From Halorubrum saccharovorum DSM 1137 (lineage in GTDB: Archaea; Halobacteriota; Halobacteria; Halobacteriales; Haloferacaceae), in contig NZ_AOJE01000012.1 of NCBI RefSeq assembly GCF_000337915.1, forward strand, positions 148,408-194,587: 46,180 nt of DNA, given 5' to 3'. The first letter of the stretch is position 1. Each line of letters begins with the position of its first letter. The notes under the pieces were generated by a model. That model worked only from the letters and a program-made list of their open reading frames with translations. It did no database searches and had not been told where the DNA came from. Made by a program: the position numbers and the translations under genes. Of the stretch, positions 1 to 8,769 are shown one piece after another.

Positions 1-1
1 T

Positions 2-640
2 GCCCCGGCGCTCGGTCGCGGCGGGCGCTCCGGCGTCGGCGTCGCAACCTTCGAGGCAGGCGGGTTCGTGCTCGACGCCGGCCACCCCACCGCGCGGTTC
101 ACCACCGACCGCCCCGCCGACGGCGAGTGGACGGTGCCGCCGGTGGCCGCCCGCCACGCCGTCCCCGACGACTGGCGGTTCCTGCTCGTGCGCCCGGACG
201 CCGACCCGGGCCGGAACGGCGACGCCGAGGACGACGCGATGCGGACCGCGGTCGAGCGCGCGGAGCCCGGCCTCGCCGACCGGATCGGGGGGATCGTCAC
301 CCGGCGCGTGCTCCCCGCGATCGCGGCGGGGAACGCCGAGCGCTTCGGCGCCGCGGTCGCGGAGATCGGCCGGCTCAACGGCGCGTGGTACGCCGACGAG
401 CAGGGCGGCGTCTACCGCCCGCCGGTCGGCGACGTGGTGGCGTCGCTGTCGGACGCCGCGGCCGTGTTCGGGGCCGGGCAGTCGTCGTGGGGGCCGACCG
501 TATACGGGGTCACGGACGCCGCGAACGCGACCGCGGCCGCGGAGGCCGGGGAGTGCGCCCTCGACGAGGCGGGCGTGGAGGGGTCGGTCTCGATCGTCGA
601 GGCGGCGGACGGCGGGGCGCGAGTGACGGGGGGCGGGTGA
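2..640 (+). CDS. Beta-ribofuranosylaminobenzene 5'-phosphate synthase family protein (5'-truncated)
   Basis: Only the C-terminal ~212 residues are present; the frame is open from base 2, so the start lies before the window. The visible part has the glycine-rich GRGGRSGVGVATFE segment followed by GGFVLDAGH, and later GQSSWGPTVYG, both characteristic of the GHMP-kinase-fold beta-RFA-P synthase family. In methanogens that enzyme condenses PRPP with p-aminobenzoate in the first committed step of methanopterin synthesis. Haloarchaeal homologues presumably act in a related C1-carrier pathway, but this is inference. The last codons run into imperfect GGGTGACGGGG repeats that continue past the stop, so the C-terminus may be variable between strains. 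Confidence 0.8.
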   Translation, partial: APALGRGGRSGVGVATFEAGGFVLDAGHPTARFTTDRPADGEWTVPPVAARHAVPDDWRFLLVRPDADPGRNGDAEDDAMRTAVERAEPGLADRIGGIVTRRVLPAIAAGNAERFGAAVAEIGRLNGAWYADEQGGVYRPPVGDVVASLSDAAAVFGAGQSSWGPTVYGVTDAANATAAAEAGECALDEAGVEGSVSIVEAADGGARVTGGG

Positions 641-700
641 CGGGGGAGCGGGTGACGGGGGGCGGGTGATGGGGCGCGGGTGACGGGGGGCGACGGCGGC
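615..700. repeat. Imperfect GGGTGACGGGG tandem repeats
   Basis: Four to five imperfect copies of a roughly 15-17 bp G-rich unit with core GGGTGACGGGG overlap the stop codon of the first gene and extend into the spacer. This is probably slippage-generated sequence. The TGA in each unit would stop the upstream frame at whichever copy falls in frame. Confidence 0.6.
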
Positions 701-769
701 CGGGAGTGAGGCGAGCGCTGACCGCGTACGAGCAACAACACTAAGCGGAGCGCCCTCCCCATACGGGGT

Positions 770-1606
770 ATGCCGAGTCTTCCGTTCGGCGTCGCCCGGC
801 TCGACTCGATCCTCGAGGGCGGAGCGCCGCCGGGGAACGTCGTGTTGCTCGCGGGCGAGTCCGGCGCCGGCGCGCGCGAGTTCCTGTACACCAGCGCGGC
901 GATGAACGCCCTCGGACACGCCGACCCGGAGCTGTTCGACCTCTACTACGGTGACCTCCCCGCCGGGGCGACGCTTCCGGAGGCGGTCCACTACATCTCC
1001 TTCACCGCCGACACCGACGCGATCACGCGGGAGATGGGGTACACGATGGCCGACGAGATCGTCGACGCCGCGATCGGCGGGATCGAGTTCCGGGACCTCT
1101 CGCCCGAGTATTTCCAGCTCAGCCCGATCCCGCGCGACTGGTACGAAGACGAGACGACGTCGATCACGGAGCTGGGCGACCGCGGCGAGTACGAGGACGT
1201 GCTCACCGCGTTCGGCGACTACCTGTCCGCGCACGCCGACGACAGCCTCGTCTGTATCGACTCCGTCACCGACCTCGTTTCGATGGTCGACGAGGACACT
1301 GAGTGGAGCGACGTGACGATGGTGATGAAGGGGCTCAAGAAGGCGGCCTACGAGTGGGGCGGACTCATCCTCGTGTTGGTGAACACCGACTCGATCACCG
1401 ACCGGGAGTTCGGCGCGCTGATGGACGCCGCGGGCGGCACCCTGCAGTTCTCGTGGGAGAGCGGGGGGTCTCAGCGCGCACGGACCATGTTCGTCCGCGA
1501 GTTCCGCGGCGTGCTCTCGCAGTTGGAGTCGGAGAACATCGTCCGGTTCGAGACCGAGATCCACGAGGGGGGATTCGACATCAGCGACGTGCGCAAGATC
1601 CGGTGA
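770..1606 (+). CDS. HTR-like KaiC/RadA-superfamily protein with degenerate P-loop
   Basis: This 278-residue protein has the RecA/KaiC-type ATPase layout: a P-loop position near residues 27-35 (GESGAGARE), an acidic Walker-B-like strand SLVCIDSVTD near residues 161-170, and a C-terminal strand/turn ending in GGFDISDVRKIR. Haloarchaea encode many such 'HTR-like' proteins next to or fused with signal-transduction modules. The canonical GK(S/T) of Walker A is replaced by AR-E, so ATP hydrolysis is doubtful and a binding or regulatory role is likelier (inference). The ATG at 770 follows the CCATACGGGGT stretch. It stands alone: the next gene begins 116 bp downstream behind an AT-rich promoter-like segment. 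Confidence 0.75.
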   Translation: MPSLPFGVARLDSILEGGAPPGNVVLLAGESGAGAREFLYTSAAMNALGHADPELFDLYYGDLPAGATLPEAVHYISFTADTDAITREMGYTMADEIVDAAIGGIEFRDLSPEYFQLSPIPRDWYEDETTSITELGDRGEYEDVLTAFGDYLSAHADDSLVCIDSVTDLVSMVDEDTEWSDVTMVMKGLKKAAYEWGGLILVLVNTDSITDREFGALMDAAGGTLQFSWESGGSQRARTMFVREFRGVLSQLESENIVRFETEIHEGGFDISDVRKIR

Positions 1607-1675
1607 GGCCGCGCCAGCGACTGCGCTAAACCGAGGCCCGCCCGAGTATCGATCCGGAGAACGACGCGACAGATT

Positions 1676-1722
1676 ACTTAAGTCTCCTCCCGAAAGGGAG
1701 CGTAGATGACGGAGGATCCGCG
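1676..1722 (+). promoter_or_regulatory. Probable promoter of the coiled-coil gene
   Basis: A TATA-like ATTACTTAAG (1673-1682) lies about 40 bp before the ATG at 1723. This spacing fits a haloarchaeal promoter with a short leader. It is assigned by inspection only. Confidence 0.45.
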
Positions 1723-2691
1723 ATGAGCGACCTCGATCCGACCGACCAGACGGTCGACGCCGCGATCGAGGCCGCTGCCGACGAGGCCGGTGTCGGTCGC
1801 GAGGAGCTGCTGAAGCGCGCGCTCGTCGCGCTCGCGGACGCGGAGGGGATCGACGTCCCGGACGCGGAGGAGGTGGCGGCGATCGAGGCGCGGCTCGACG
1901 ACGTCGACGACGAAGTCGACGAGAAGATCGACGACCTCCGAGAGCGCTTCGTGGAGCTGTATCGCGAGCTGGAGTCGAAGGCGCCCGCCGACCACGAGCA
2001 CGCGGAGACGGCCGAGCGACTGGACGCGATTGCGGCCGACCTCGACGCGGTCGGCAAGCGCCTCGACGAGGTCACCGACCGCGTCGACGAGGTCGAGGCC
2101 GAGGCGGCCGCGACGGCGACCGTCGGCGAGGCGGTCGAGGGGACGCTCGACGACTTAGACGACCGGCTCGCCAGCGTCGAGTCTCGGATCGACGAGGTCG
2201 ACGAGCGAGCGGCTCGGACCGAGGGGCTCGACGACCTCGAAGCGCGGGTGGACGATCTGGAGGCGCTCGACGACCGCGTCGGCGACCTCGACGAGGTCGA
2301 GGAGAAGCTCTCGCGAGTCGCGAGCGCGATCGTCAGGGTCCGACGCCGGTTAGAGGCGGCGGAGCGCGACCGCGCTGACCGAGAACGCCTGGACGCCCTG
2401 GCGGCCGCCGCAAACCGCGAGGGGGTCCGGAAGGCCACGTGCGAGAACTGCGGCGAGACGGTCGACCTCGGGCTGTTGACGGCGCCGGAGTGCCCCCACT
2501 GCGGCCGCCGGTTCGGGGACCTGGAGCCGAACGCCGGGTTCCTCGGAACCTCGCGGCTGCTCGTCGAGGACCAGCCGGCGCTCGACGGCGAGGTGAACGA
2601 AGAGCGGCCCGGCGTCGCCGGCGACGGAGCGGGGACCGAAGACGAGTCCGGCGTGAGCACCCGAGACGCCGGCGGAGGTGGCGGTTCGTGA
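1723..2691 (+). CDS. Coiled-coil protein with C-terminal zinc ribbon
   Basis: This is a 322-residue acidic protein. Residues ~45-230 are dominated by heptad-like runs (RLDDVDDEVDEKIDDL, RLDEVTDRVDEVE, DLEARVDDLEAL), predicting a long coiled coil. Residues ~240-262 form a zinc-ribbon knuckle pair, CENCGETV and CPHCGRRF, followed by a disordered acidic tail. The N-terminal ~45 residues (VDAAIEAAADEAGVGREELLKRALVALA) look like a small helical dimerisation or DNA-binding-like module. No enzymatic motif is present. It overlaps the next gene by GTGA, so the two are surely cotranslated and may form a complex. Function unknown; a scaffold or chromatin/cytoskeletal role is only a guess. Confidence 0.7.
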   Translation: MSDLDPTDQTVDAAIEAAADEAGVGREELLKRALVALADAEGIDVPDAEEVAAIEARLDDVDDEVDEKIDDLRERFVELYRELESKAPADHEHAETAERLDAIAADLDAVGKRLDEVTDRVDEVEAEAAATATVGEAVEGTLDDLDDRLASVESRIDEVDERAARTEGLDDLEARVDDLEALDDRVGDLDEVEEKLSRVASAIVRVRRRLEAAERDRADRERLDALAAAANREGVRKATCENCGETVDLGLLTAPECPHCGRRFGDLEPNAGFLGTSRLLVEDQPALDGEVNEERPGVAGDGAGTEDESGVSTRDAGGGGGS

Positions 2692-3497
2692 GCGACGACG
2701 AGTCGACTCCCCCCGACGACGCGGGTACGACCGAGGACGCGGACGGGCTGTTCGACGACGAGTCGATCGGCGACGCCGACGAGATCGACGACCCCTTCGC
2801 CCGGTTGGACGAGAACGCGTCCGGGAGAGACGCATCCGAGGGGGACGCGTCCGGTGAAGCCGTTCCCGAGAGCGATACCGGCGCCGAGAGCGAGACCTTC
2901 GACGAGAGTGAGACCTCCGACGAGACGAGGGGGGAGACTGAGACTGGGTGGAAGGCCGAGATAGGGGAGGAGGCCGAGGCGGAGGTGGAGGCCAAGACGG
3001 AGGAGGAGCCGAGAAGTCACGGCCCCGTCGACGCGGGCCGTGACGACGACGCGTCCGGATTCGGTTCCGCCGCGGACACGAATCGGGCCCGATCGGACGA
3101 CCCCTTCGACGAACTCGGCCCGGCGACCGCCGAGACCGACGCGGACCTCGGCGACGCGTTCGAGCAGATGGACGTCGGGAGCGTCGCCGAGGAGGACATC
3201 TGGGAGTCGCTCGACGAGGGCACTGCGGGCGGCGTCGGCGAGCTCGGCGTCGGAGTCTCGGAGACGGACGCGACTGGAACCGACCTCGGCGGGGGCTTCG
3301 GCGCCGGCGTCGAGCGCGTGATCTCGAAGCGGACCTACTGCCAGCAGTGCCCGCACTTCTCGGCGCCGCCGACTGTCTCCTGCGACCACGAGGGAACGAC
3401 CATCCTGGAGGCCGTCGGGTTCGACGAGTTCAGGGTCCGAGACTGCCCGATGATCAACGAGGACGATCCGACGTTCGACGCCGAGCCCGAGAGGTAA
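2688..3497 (+). CDS. Acidic linker protein with C-terminal Cys-rich domain
   Basis: The frame is open further upstream, but the GTG at 2688 overlaps the preceding stop as GTGA and begins VSDDESTPPDDAG, so I take it as the start (269 residues). Residues 1-205 are extremely Asp/Glu/Ser-rich and presumably disordered. The conserved part is the last ~60 residues, YCQQCPHF, SCDHEG and RDCPMI, which form a four-Cys (plus His) metal-site pattern. The DDPFARLDE and DDPFDELGP segments are short repeated motifs that could be docking peptides. Coupling to the coiled-coil/zinc-ribbon gene implies a joint function, which I cannot name. Confidence 0.65.
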   Translation: MSDDESTPPDDAGTTEDADGLFDDESIGDADEIDDPFARLDENASGRDASEGDASGEAVPESDTGAESETFDESETSDETRGETETGWKAEIGEEAEAEVEAKTEEEPRSHGPVDAGRDDDASGFGSAADTNRARSDDPFDELGPATAETDADLGDAFEQMDVGSVAEEDIWESLDEGTAGGVGELGVGVSETDATGTDLGGGFGAGVERVISKRTYCQQCPHFSAPPTVSCDHEGTTILEAVGFDEFRVRDCPMINEDDPTFDAEPER

Positions 3498-3584
3498 CCG
3501 AAACACGGCACGTTTCGAACGGACGTGATCGCCGGCGGTTTCTGAACACGCTCAAGTCGATCGGACGCAGAGACCGTTCCGTCC

Positions 3585-4709
3585 GTGGAAACCGTTCAAC
3601 GATCGGGCGAGAGAGGCGTCGGATTCGGGTCGGGAGCGCTGACCGGAGCGATAGGGGATTCGATCACGGTTATTCCGCTTGTCGTCGCACTCGCGCTACT
3701 GACGGACGTGTCGCTCCCGCACGCGCTCGTCGGGTTCGGGGTCTTTCAGATCGTCTGGGGAGTCCGGTACGGGCTCCCGGTGTCGGTCGAGCCGATGAAG
3801 GCGCTCGCGGCGCTGGCGATCGCGGGCGCGCTGACGTACGCGGAGCTCGCGCTCGCCGGACTCGTCCTCGGCGTCCTCCTCCTCGCGATCGGGCTCTCGG
3901 GGACGCTCGCGCGGGTCGAGCGCTGGATCGGCGAGCCGGTGATCCGCGGGGTGCAGTTCGCGGTCGGGCTCGTCCTCCTCGAAACCGGGGTCGACCTCGC
4001 GCTCGGCGACCCGGTCCTCGCGGTCGCGGGAGTGGCGATCGCCGCGGCGGCCGCGCTCGCCGGACACGGGAAGGCGAGCGCCCTCGCGGTGGCGGTCGTC
4101 GGCGTGCTGATCGCGCTCGTCACCGCCGGAATCCCGGCGCCGCGGTGGCCCGGGGTGCCGCCGGACCTGTCTCTCCAAGTGCTCTCCGGGGCGGTCACCC
4201 GGCGCACGGCGGACGGGATCGCCGCGCAGCTCGCGATGACGATCGGCAACGCCGCGCTGGCGACCTCCCTCCTCTTCGCCGACCTGTTCGACGCCGAGGT
4301 GACGCCGGACGAGCTGTCGGCGAGCATGGGCGCGACGAACCTGATCGCGGTGCCGTTCGGCGCGATTCCGATGTGTCACGGCTGCGACGGCGTCGCGGGC
4401 AAGCACGCGTTCGGCGCCCGGACCGGCGGCGCGAACGTCGTGCTCGGCGTCGGCTACCTCGTCGCCGTCCCCTTCGCGACGCCGGCGCTCCTCGGCGCGT
4501 TCCCGGTAGCCATGCTCGGCGCGCTGCTCGCGATCGTCGCCGTCTCGCTCGCGCGCAACGCCGTCGACTCCGAGAACGTCGCCCTCTCGGTCGCGATCGG
4601 CCTCGTCGCGCTGGCGACGAACCTCGGCGTCGCGTTCCTGCTCGGGATCGCCGCGCACCTCGCGTGGGAGCACGTGGGAAAACGCGGTGAGGGAGTGGAT
4701 CGCTTATAA
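3585..4709 (+). CDS. MOT1-type molybdate/sulfate permease
   Basis: This 374-residue polytopic membrane protein has about ten hydrophobic segments. Two family hallmarks of the MOT1/SulP-related molybdate transporters are visible: SVEPMKALAALA near residue 66-77 and CHGCDGVAGKHAFGARTGG near 264-282. Members import molybdate, or sulfate in some prokaryotes, across the cytoplasmic membrane. Substrate cannot be told from sequence alone. The GTG at 3585 is the first start before the conserved GFGSGALTGAIGD segment. The stop codon is embedded in the CTTATAAA that opens the structured repeat downstream. Confidence 0.85.
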   Translation: METVQRSGERGVGFGSGALTGAIGDSITVIPLVVALALLTDVSLPHALVGFGVFQIVWGVRYGLPVSVEPMKALAALAIAGALTYAELALAGLVLGVLLLAIGLSGTLARVERWIGEPVIRGVQFAVGLVLLETGVDLALGDPVLAVAGVAIAAAAALAGHGKASALAVAVVGVLIALVTAGIPAPRWPGVPPDLSLQVLSGAVTRRTADGIAAQLAMTIGNAALATSLLFADLFDAEVTPDELSASMGATNLIAVPFGAIPMCHGCDGVAGKHAFGARTGGANVVLGVGYLVAVPFATPALLGAFPVAMLGALLAIVAVSLARNAVDSENVALSVAIGLVALATNLGVAFLLGIAAHLAWEHVGKRGEGVDRL

Positions 4710-4866
4710 ATGATCGATGCGGTGGCGTGTCCCGGCGAGCGGCCCGCAGGGCCGTGAGCCGACGGCGCGAGGGAGTCGCTGGCGGCGAAGCCGCCAGCGA
4801 CGAGGCTGGGGAGGAGTGAGGTGCGGAGCGGTGCTAGACGGGTGAGACGAGTGGGGCTTTGGAGGT
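4703..4866 (+). ncRNA. Candidate structured RNA / dispersed repeat, copy 1
   Basis: The element begins with CTTATAAA (4703-4710) and ends with GGGGCTTTGGAG (4853-4864). It contains a perfect 11-bp hairpin, TCGCTGGCGGC (4776-4786) with GCCGCCAGCGA (4790-4800), loop GAA. The ~55 bp around that hairpin (4767-4821) is nearly identical to 32084-32139, with the same stem but a different loop. It lies between convergent genes and has no convincing ORF. It may be a TATA-driven small RNA or a palindromic mobile repeat. Strand is assigned from the position of the TATA-like box. Confidence 0.5.
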
Positions 4867-4953
4867 CCTCACCGACGATCAGCCAGCAACAGCCCCTTAT
4901 AAACGCACGAACCAACCAAACCCGGATTCACCCGCGACCGATCCACCTACCTC

Positions 4954-6036
4954 TTACAACACCTCCTCAAGCGCGTCCATCGCCTCGTCCACCCGCTCGA
5001 CCCGCGCGTTGTGGCCCATGTGTCCGACGCGCAGCACGTCGTCGGCCAGATACGCGAGCCCGGTCGCGAGGAGCACGTCGTGGTCCTCGCGGAGGCGGGT
5101 CTGTAGCTCCTCGGCCCGTCCGGGCACCTCGAACGCTGTCACCGTCGGCGAGCTGCGCTCGGGGTCCGGATACGGCTCCAGCCCCAGCTCCGCGCCGCGC
5201 TCGCGACACCGCGCCGCCGCGGTCCGGTGTCGCTCCCGGACCGCGTCGAGCCCCTCGTCCAGCCACAGCCCGAGCGCCGCGTCGAGCGCGACGACCTCGG
5301 TCGTGAGGTGGGTGTACGGGAACCCCTCGTCGGTGTCGCGCCACGGGAGGAAGTTCGTGTACAGCGAGTGCGGGTCCCGCTCGTCCATCGCCGCCCACGC
5401 GCGGTCGCTGATCGCGGCGGTGGTGAGCCCCGGGGGCGCGCTGAAACACTTCTGAGAGGCCCCCAGGCACACGTCGACCCGGTCGGTCGGCACCGGGACG
5501 CCCCCGAGCGACGAGACGGCGTCGACGACGGTGAGGATCTCCCCGTCGGCCTCTTCGAGGAGGTCGAGCGCGGGCCCGAGGTCGTTGAGCGTTCCCGTGG
5601 GCGTCTCGCAGTGGACCATCGTCGCGACCTCGAACTCGTGGTCGTCGTCGAGGATCGACTCCAGCTCCGCGAGCGGGAGGGGATCGTCGTAGTCGGTCGA
5701 GACCAGCGTCGCCTCGCCGCCGTAGTCCGCGACGAAGTCGGCGAAGCCGTCGCCGTAGAGCCCGTTCGAGAGACACAGCACTTCGGTGCCGGGCTCGACC
5801 AGGGAGGCGATCGCGGCCTCCAGCCCCAAAATGCCCTCGCCGCCGGGGACGACGACATCGCGGTCCGGGGCACCGTTCGCTCCGGTCTGTCCGGCACCGT
5901 AGACCGTCGCGAGCCGGTCGGTCAGCCGGTCGTAGATCCGGTGAAACTCGGGGTCCACGTCGGGGTTGATCAGCTCGCGGCTCATCGCGTCGCGGACAGG
6001 GGCGGGGACCGCGGTGGGTCCCGGCGTCATGAGCAT
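4954..6036 (-). CDS. Class V PLP-dependent aminotransferase (alanine/serine-glyoxylate type)
   Basis: The 360-residue product begins MLMTPGPTAVPAPVRDAMS, the classic N-terminus of the alanine-glyoxylate/serine-glyoxylate aminotransferase family. The cofactor-binding Asp is in TVVDAVSSLGG (near residue 170), the Schiff-base lysine is in GASQKCFSAPPGL (near 195), and the C-terminal domain ends RVGHMGHNA, also family-typical. It probably transfers an amino group from alanine or serine to glyoxylate or pyruvate in the cytoplasm; the exact substrate is undetermined. The third codon (ATG at 6030) is an alternative start. The gene is monocistronic, divergent from the NEW3/ABC unit. Confidence 0.87.
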   Translation of the reverse strand: MLMTPGPTAVPAPVRDAMSRELINPDVDPEFHRIYDRLTDRLATVYGAGQTGANGAPDRDVVVPGGEGILGLEAAIASLVEPGTEVLCLSNGLYGDGFADFVADYGGEATLVSTDYDDPLPLAELESILDDDHEFEVATMVHCETPTGTLNDLGPALDLLEEADGEILTVVDAVSSLGGVPVPTDRVDVCLGASQKCFSAPPGLTTAAISDRAWAAMDERDPHSLYTNFLPWRDTDEGFPYTHLTTEVVALDAALGLWLDEGLDAVRERHRTAAARCRERGAELGLEPYPDPERSSPTVTAFEVPGRAEELQTRLREDHDVLLATGLAYLADDVLRVGHMGHNARVERVDEAMDALEEVL

Positions 6037-6112
6037 ACCCCGTCACTCGGGTCCATCGGCATAAGGGCGCTGCCCGATGCCCGCGGAGTCAGTCCACCTC
6101 GGTCACGAGTAA

Positions 6113-6122
6113 GTATATAATA
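6113..6122 (+). promoter_or_regulatory. TATA box upstream of the NEW3/ABC unit
   Basis: An isolated AT-rich GTATATAATA in GC-rich surroundings, about 105 bp before the ATG at 6225. It is the best promoter candidate for the three overlapping genes downstream and would give a leader of about 80 nt. Confidence 0.5.
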
Positions 6123-6224
6123 ACGGCAGACATAGTTTGAAATATGACACGAACTAATCGATTCCGCTCGCCGCCGGGACGTCTCGCCGGTGAGTGCGAA
6201 GCGATCGAGGGTCGGAGGGCGTAG

Positions 6225-7814
6225 ATGTCTCGACGTTCGCTCGCCATCCTCGCGTCGGTCGCGCTCCTCGCCGGCGCGCTCGCTGGGCTCGCGGTCGCGC
6301 AAGAGGAGCCGCCGTTCGTCCGGGGTGAGCCCGAGTTAGACGTGTACCTCCCCGACTCGACCGTGTCGCCTGGGACGACGGCCGATCTCACGGTGCAGAT
6401 CGCGAACGACGGCGATGTGGACGCGGGAACCGACCTCCGGAGAGACACCGTCACGACCGCGCGGAGCGTCGTGATCGAAGTTGAGAGCGATCACTCGCCG
6501 CTCGTGGTCGAGACGAACCGGTTCGCCGTCGGTTCGATCGGAGGTGGTGCGGTCCGCGAGGTCCCCGTCTCGGTGACGGTCCCCGCCGACGCAGAGCCGG
6601 GGACGTATTCGCTCGACGTGCGACTCCGATACTCGCACACGTATCTCTCGGCGCCGCGGAGCGGAGTCGTACAGGATCGATCGCGGACGCGGACCGAGTC
6701 GATCTCGGTGACCGTCGACGACAGACCCCGGTTCGCGGTACGGACGGTCGACACGAACGTTCAGGTCGGCGACTCCGGAACGCTCACGGCGAACGTGACT
6801 AACCTCGGCGGAGAGGTCGCCCGAGACCTGTCGGTCGAGCTCGTCGCGAACGGGCCCGACTTCGCGCTCGGAGAGACGGAACGGAACACCGCTCGGATCG
6901 ACCGACTCGGCCCCGGAGAGAACGCAACGGTCAGGTTTCCGGCGAGCGTCAGCCAAGACGCCGCCGCGGAGTCGTTCGACCTCACAGGTACCGTTCGGTA
7001 CACCGACGTGGACGGGATCCGCGGCGCCCAAGAGGGGATACCGGTCGGGATCAGGCCGCTCGCCGAGCAGTCGTTCTCGGTCGAGGTCGACGACTCCACG
7101 CTTCGCATCGGCGAGAACGGAAGCGTTCGCGGGACGATCCGCAACGACGGACCGACCGACGTTCGAGGAGTCGTTCTCGCGGTCGGCGACGGGGCGTTCG
7201 CCCCCCGCAGTCCGCGGTACGCCGTCGGCGACCTCGCCGTCGGCGAGAGCACCGCATTCCGGTTCCGCGGCGAGGTCCCGGCGAGCGCCGACTCGGTCCC
7301 CCAGCAGCTGACCCTCGCGACGAGCTACCGAAGCGTCGCCGACACGGAGCGGACGACGCGAGACGCGGTACGCGTTCCTGTCGCTGAACGCCGAGACGCG
7401 GTGACGGTAGAGCCGGTCGATCCGCAGTTCGCGGCCGGCGGGGACGACGTGCTGCGGCTTGACGTGACGAACCGCCGCGATGTCGAACTCCGGGACATCG
7501 AAGTTCGACTCGCCGCCGACGCGCCATTGGAAAGCGAGTTTCGGACGACCGTGATCCCGTCGCTGGCGCCCGGAGAGACGGGTCGGGTGGCGTTCGACCT
7601 CACGGTCGACGGCGATGCGCCAGCGAGTCGGTACCCGGCGAGCGTCGACATCGCCTACACAGACCCCACCGGAGTCCGCGTCACTGGCGACACCGCGACA
7701 GTCGCCGTCGCAGTCACCCAGTCGTCCGGCGGTACGATCCCCATCGAGGCGGGCGTGTTGATCGTCCTCCTGATCCTCGTCGCCGCCGGAGCGTGGTGGT
7801 TCTATGTCCGGTGA
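6225..7814 (+). CDS. Exported protein with four NEW3/CARDB-like Ig domains and C-terminal anchor
   Basis: The 529-residue product starts with MSRRSLAILASVALLAGALAGLAVAQ, a signal peptide with AxA-type cleavage, and ends with a transmembrane anchor (IEAGVLIVLLILVAAGAWWFYVR). Between them are four repeats of about 110 residues with the pattern V..GD.G.L...V.N.G....R.....L (from residues ~38, 170, 288 and 400), as in the COG1361/NEW3 S-layer-like Ig folds. It would sit outside the cell, tethered to the membrane. Its stop overlaps the ABC ATPase gene by 11 bp, so it is probably an extracytoplasmic partner of that transporter. It has no catalytic motif; ligand unknown. Confidence 0.8.
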   Translation: MSRRSLAILASVALLAGALAGLAVAQEEPPFVRGEPELDVYLPDSTVSPGTTADLTVQIANDGDVDAGTDLRRDTVTTARSVVIEVESDHSPLVVETNRFAVGSIGGGAVREVPVSVTVPADAEPGTYSLDVRLRYSHTYLSAPRSGVVQDRSRTRTESISVTVDDRPRFAVRTVDTNVQVGDSGTLTANVTNLGGEVARDLSVELVANGPDFALGETERNTARIDRLGPGENATVRFPASVSQDAAAESFDLTGTVRYTDVDGIRGAQEGIPVGIRPLAEQSFSVEVDDSTLRIGENGSVRGTIRNDGPTDVRGVVLAVGDGAFAPRSPRYAVGDLAVGESTAFRFRGEVPASADSVPQQLTLATSYRSVADTERTTRDAVRVPVAERRDAVTVEPVDPQFAAGGDDVLRLDVTNRRDVELRDIEVRLAADAPLESEFRTTVIPSLAPGETGRVAFDLTVDGDAPASRYPASVDIAYTDPTGVRVTGDTATVAVAVTQSSGGTIPIEAGVLIVLLILVAAGAWWFYVR

Positions 7815-8769
7815 CTCCGCTCGTCCGCTCGTCGTCGAGGAACTCACGAAGGACTACGGGAGTGTGGTGGCGAACGACGCCGTTTCGTTCACCGTGAACG
7901 AAGGGGAGGTGTTCGGCTTTCTCGGCCCGAACGGCGCGGGGAAGTCGACGACGATACGGATGCTGTTGGGGCTGTTAAAGCCCACGTCGGGGACTGCGAA
8001 GGTTCTCGGTGCCGACATCCAAGACGAGGCCGCGCTGACCGACGCCAAGCGTCGGATAGGGTATCTCCCGGCACACCTCGGGTTCGAAGAGGAACTCACC
8101 GGCGAGACGGTGCTCGACTACCACGGCGAGATGAAAGGAGATACTCGTCGAGACGAGATGTTAGAGCTGTTCACCCCTCCGATCGACCGACCGATACGGG
8201 AGTACTCGACCGGAAACAAACGGATGCTCGGGCTGGTGCAGGCGTTCATGCACGATCCCGACCTCGTGATCATGGACGAACCCACCGCCGGACTCGATCC
8301 GCTCAAGCAGGAGGCGTTCAACGAGTTCATCCGAGACGAGCGCGACCGCGGCACGACCGCGTTCTTTTCGTCGCACGTGTTGAGCGAGGTGCGGCGCGTC
8401 TGCGACCGCGTCGGCATCCTCCGCGCTGGAGCCCTCGTCGAGCTCGAGAACGTCGACGCCCTGCTCCACCGGAGCGGAAAGCACGTTCGCGTCCACGCGA
8501 GTGACGACGCGGTCACCGCCATAACGGCTCTCGATGGCGTCGTCGGACCCGAACGGTTCGCCGAGGGCGTCCAGTTCATCTACGCCGGTGACGTCAACGC
8601 GCTTCTCCGCGAACTCGCGGCTCACGATATTCGAGACGTCGAGCTCGGCGAACCGCCGATAGAGGACGTGTTTACTCACTACTACGGGAGCAGAGCGGGG
8701 GTAGACGAAGGGGACGGAGGCGAGCAGAAGGGAGACGAACCCGACGGAACGGGGGAGGACGATGTTTGA
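7804..8769 (+). CDS. ABC transporter ATP-binding protein
   Basis: This 321-residue cytoplasmic ATPase has Walker A GPNGAGKSTT (residues ~41-50), a variant signature EYSTGNKRML (~138-147, in place of LSGGQ), Walker B LVIMDEPTAGLDP (~155-167) and the switch histidine in SSHVLSEV (~193). The C-terminal ~90 residues are the accessory domain common to ABC-2 type exporters, ending in a charged tail. It overlaps both neighbours, 11 bp upstream and 8 bp downstream, making a translationally coupled three-gene unit with the Ig-domain protein and the permease. It is likely an exporter or a mechanotransmission system; substrate unknown. Confidence 0.92.
   Translation: MSGDSARPLVVEELTKDYGSVVANDAVSFTVNEGEVFGFLGPNGAGKSTTIRMLLGLLKPTSGTAKVLGADIQDEAALTDAKRRIGYLPAHLGFEEELTGETVLDYHGEMKGDTRRDEMLELFTPPIDRPIREYSTGNKRMLGLVQAFMHDPDLVIMDEPTAGLDPLKQEAFNEFIRDERDRGTTAFFSSHVLSEVRRVCDRVGILRAGALVELENVDALLHRSGKHVRVHASDDAVTAITALDGVVGPERFAEGVQFIYAGDVNALLRELAAHDIRDVELGEPPIEDVFTHYYGSRAGVDEGDGGEQKGDEPDGTGEDDV

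Noticed and set aside
3347-4690. Long Arg-rich ORF overlapping the permease
   Set aside because: A high-GC shadow frame. The permease frame has transmembrane and MOT1 motifs.
4821-5455. Plus-strand ORFs over the aminotransferase
   Set aside because: Antisense shadows of a gene with complete class V motifs.
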